64,000 nt of DNA, from contig CM114273.1 in the NCBI GenBank assembly GCA_050084515.1, positions 25,792,001 to 25,856,000 on the forward strand. The letters run 5' to 3'. The stretch's first letter is position 1, and the number at the start of each line of letters is the position of its first letter. Positions 63,600 through 64,000 of this stretch are shown in pieces. The translations under genes and the position numbers were made by a program. A model generated the notes under the pieces. The model was not told the origin of the DNA, searched no databases, and saw only the letters and a list, made by a program, of their open reading frames with translations. This stretch comes from Blasia pusilla. Taxonomy: Eukaryota > Marchantiophyta > Marchantiopsida > Blasiales.

Positions 63600-64000
63600 A
63601 AGGTGAAATCCATGTCAAGCAGTTTAGGTCCATCGCCTGACCCAAGACATGACATCATGATGCCTCTGATAATGACGGTATTGCCGTCACTCCTATGGGG
63701 AATCCCATCGCTCGCTCTCGCTCATCGGCGCTAGGCTCTACCAACCTCTGTACTTGGTCATCCCAAGCCAGGTCCGACCTCCTTGAATGCATAGGAAGCG
63801 AGAAAACTCACCAATGTGGGAAAGGCTTCCCGTGGCCTGCCAATCCTGTTGACCACAGTCAACGGCGATCGATCATCTAGCCTCACTACCTTTGATCGAC
63901 AGCCCGGATCCAATATAGAATCCACCAACAAATCGGAGGGGCGCTCCACTCTCGCATATGCCCTCCGTAACACCTCGTGTGGTACCAAGTTGGTCCACCA
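63600..64000 (-). pseudogene. DNMT3-like methyltransferase, C-terminal part (copy 2)
   Basis: The frame from 63988 reads LVPHEVLRRAYARVERPSD, then VDSILDPG, DDRSPL and REAFPTLVSF, matching copy 1 position by position (LIPSEVLSQGYDGVLRAP, VDAILG, DDRPPL, LRTALPTLVSF). After a frame change it gives REREAMGF-like ERERAMGFPIGVTAIP and then VLGQAMDLN, the DNMT3-like tail. Here the Gln that is a TAG stop in copy 1 is intact. The catalytic half lies beyond the window. Confidence 0.75.

Larger units (their letters stand above)
60896..64000 (-). mobile_element. Ty3/Gypsy retrotransposon with methyltransferase and PHD finger (copy 2, runs off window)
   Basis: From the window end downward on the minus strand: methyltransferase C-terminal half (64000-63600), linker with WTSWDVF as in copy 1, RT (about 63260-62560), RNase H (about 62280-61985), integrase remnants (about 61850-61530), integrase C-terminal domain (61530-61260) and PHD finger (61218-61070). 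All domains are in one orientation and in Gypsy order. Many stops and frame changes make it non-functional. Confidence 0.8.

Noticed and set aside
1-64000. CRISPR arrays, bacterial operons, tRNA or rRNA genes
   Set aside because: No regularly spaced short repeats of that kind, no tRNA cloverleaf or rRNA core was seen; this is plant nuclear DNA.

Overview
This is nuclear DNA from a land plant. The genes have many introns, canonical GT-AG splice sites and plant-specific products: a LONESOME HIGHWAY-type bHLH factor, a nucleus-encoded plastid ribosomal protein L4, a proton pump interactor and a JmjC dioxygenase. They are separated by Helitron, CACTA, Copia and Gypsy sequences. Long repeat-filled introns and Gypsy elements carrying a DNMT3-type cytosine methyltransferase lead me to suspect a non-seed plant (lycophyte, fern or bryophyte). 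That is inference; the sequence does not name the species.

Layout. 1-5.6 kb (+): LHW-like bHLH gene, 5' end outside the window, with an 89-bp tandem duplication that copies a splice acceptor. 7.8-8.8 kb (-): intronless gene for plastid L4. 9.2-12.1 kb: Helitrons and AT-rich DNA. 13.0-17.3 kb (-): seven-exon proton pump interactor gene. 18.4-20.6 kb: AT-rich, small Helitrons. 20.6-24.4 kb (-): decayed Gypsy copy with Gag, a protease-like part and a DNMT3-like methyltransferase. 24.4-27.0 kb: nothing recognised. 27.0-29.4 kb (+): CACTA transposase relic. 29.4-29.8 kb: Helitron pieces. 30.0-42.2 kb or further (+): JmjC gene of at least 14 exons. 42.3-51.2 kb: tandem duplications, a young Copia element flanked by an unusual 103-bp duplication, and one possible exon. 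51.2-59.0 kb: AT-rich repeat DNA. 59.0-60.9 kb: LTR-like repeats. 60.9-64.0 kb (-): second Gypsy copy with the C-terminal part of the methyltransferase, then RT, RNase H, integrase remnants and a PHD finger, running off the window.

The two Gypsy copies are complementary. Copy 1 shows Gag, protease-like, methyltransferase; copy 2 shows methyltransferase, RT, RNase H, integrase, PHD. They share the methyltransferase tail, so the family order is inferred to be Gag-PR-MTase-RT-RH-INT-PHD. This retrotransposon, carrying both a de novo-type DNA methyltransferase and a histone-reader finger, is the most interesting thing in the window. C5-methyltransferase retrotransposons are known from dinoflagellates and charophyte algae, so the principle is not new, but this combination deserves checking. 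The four host genes have unrelated roles (vascular transcription, plastid translation, H+-ATPase regulation, 2-oxoglutarate oxygenase) and form no operon-like unit.
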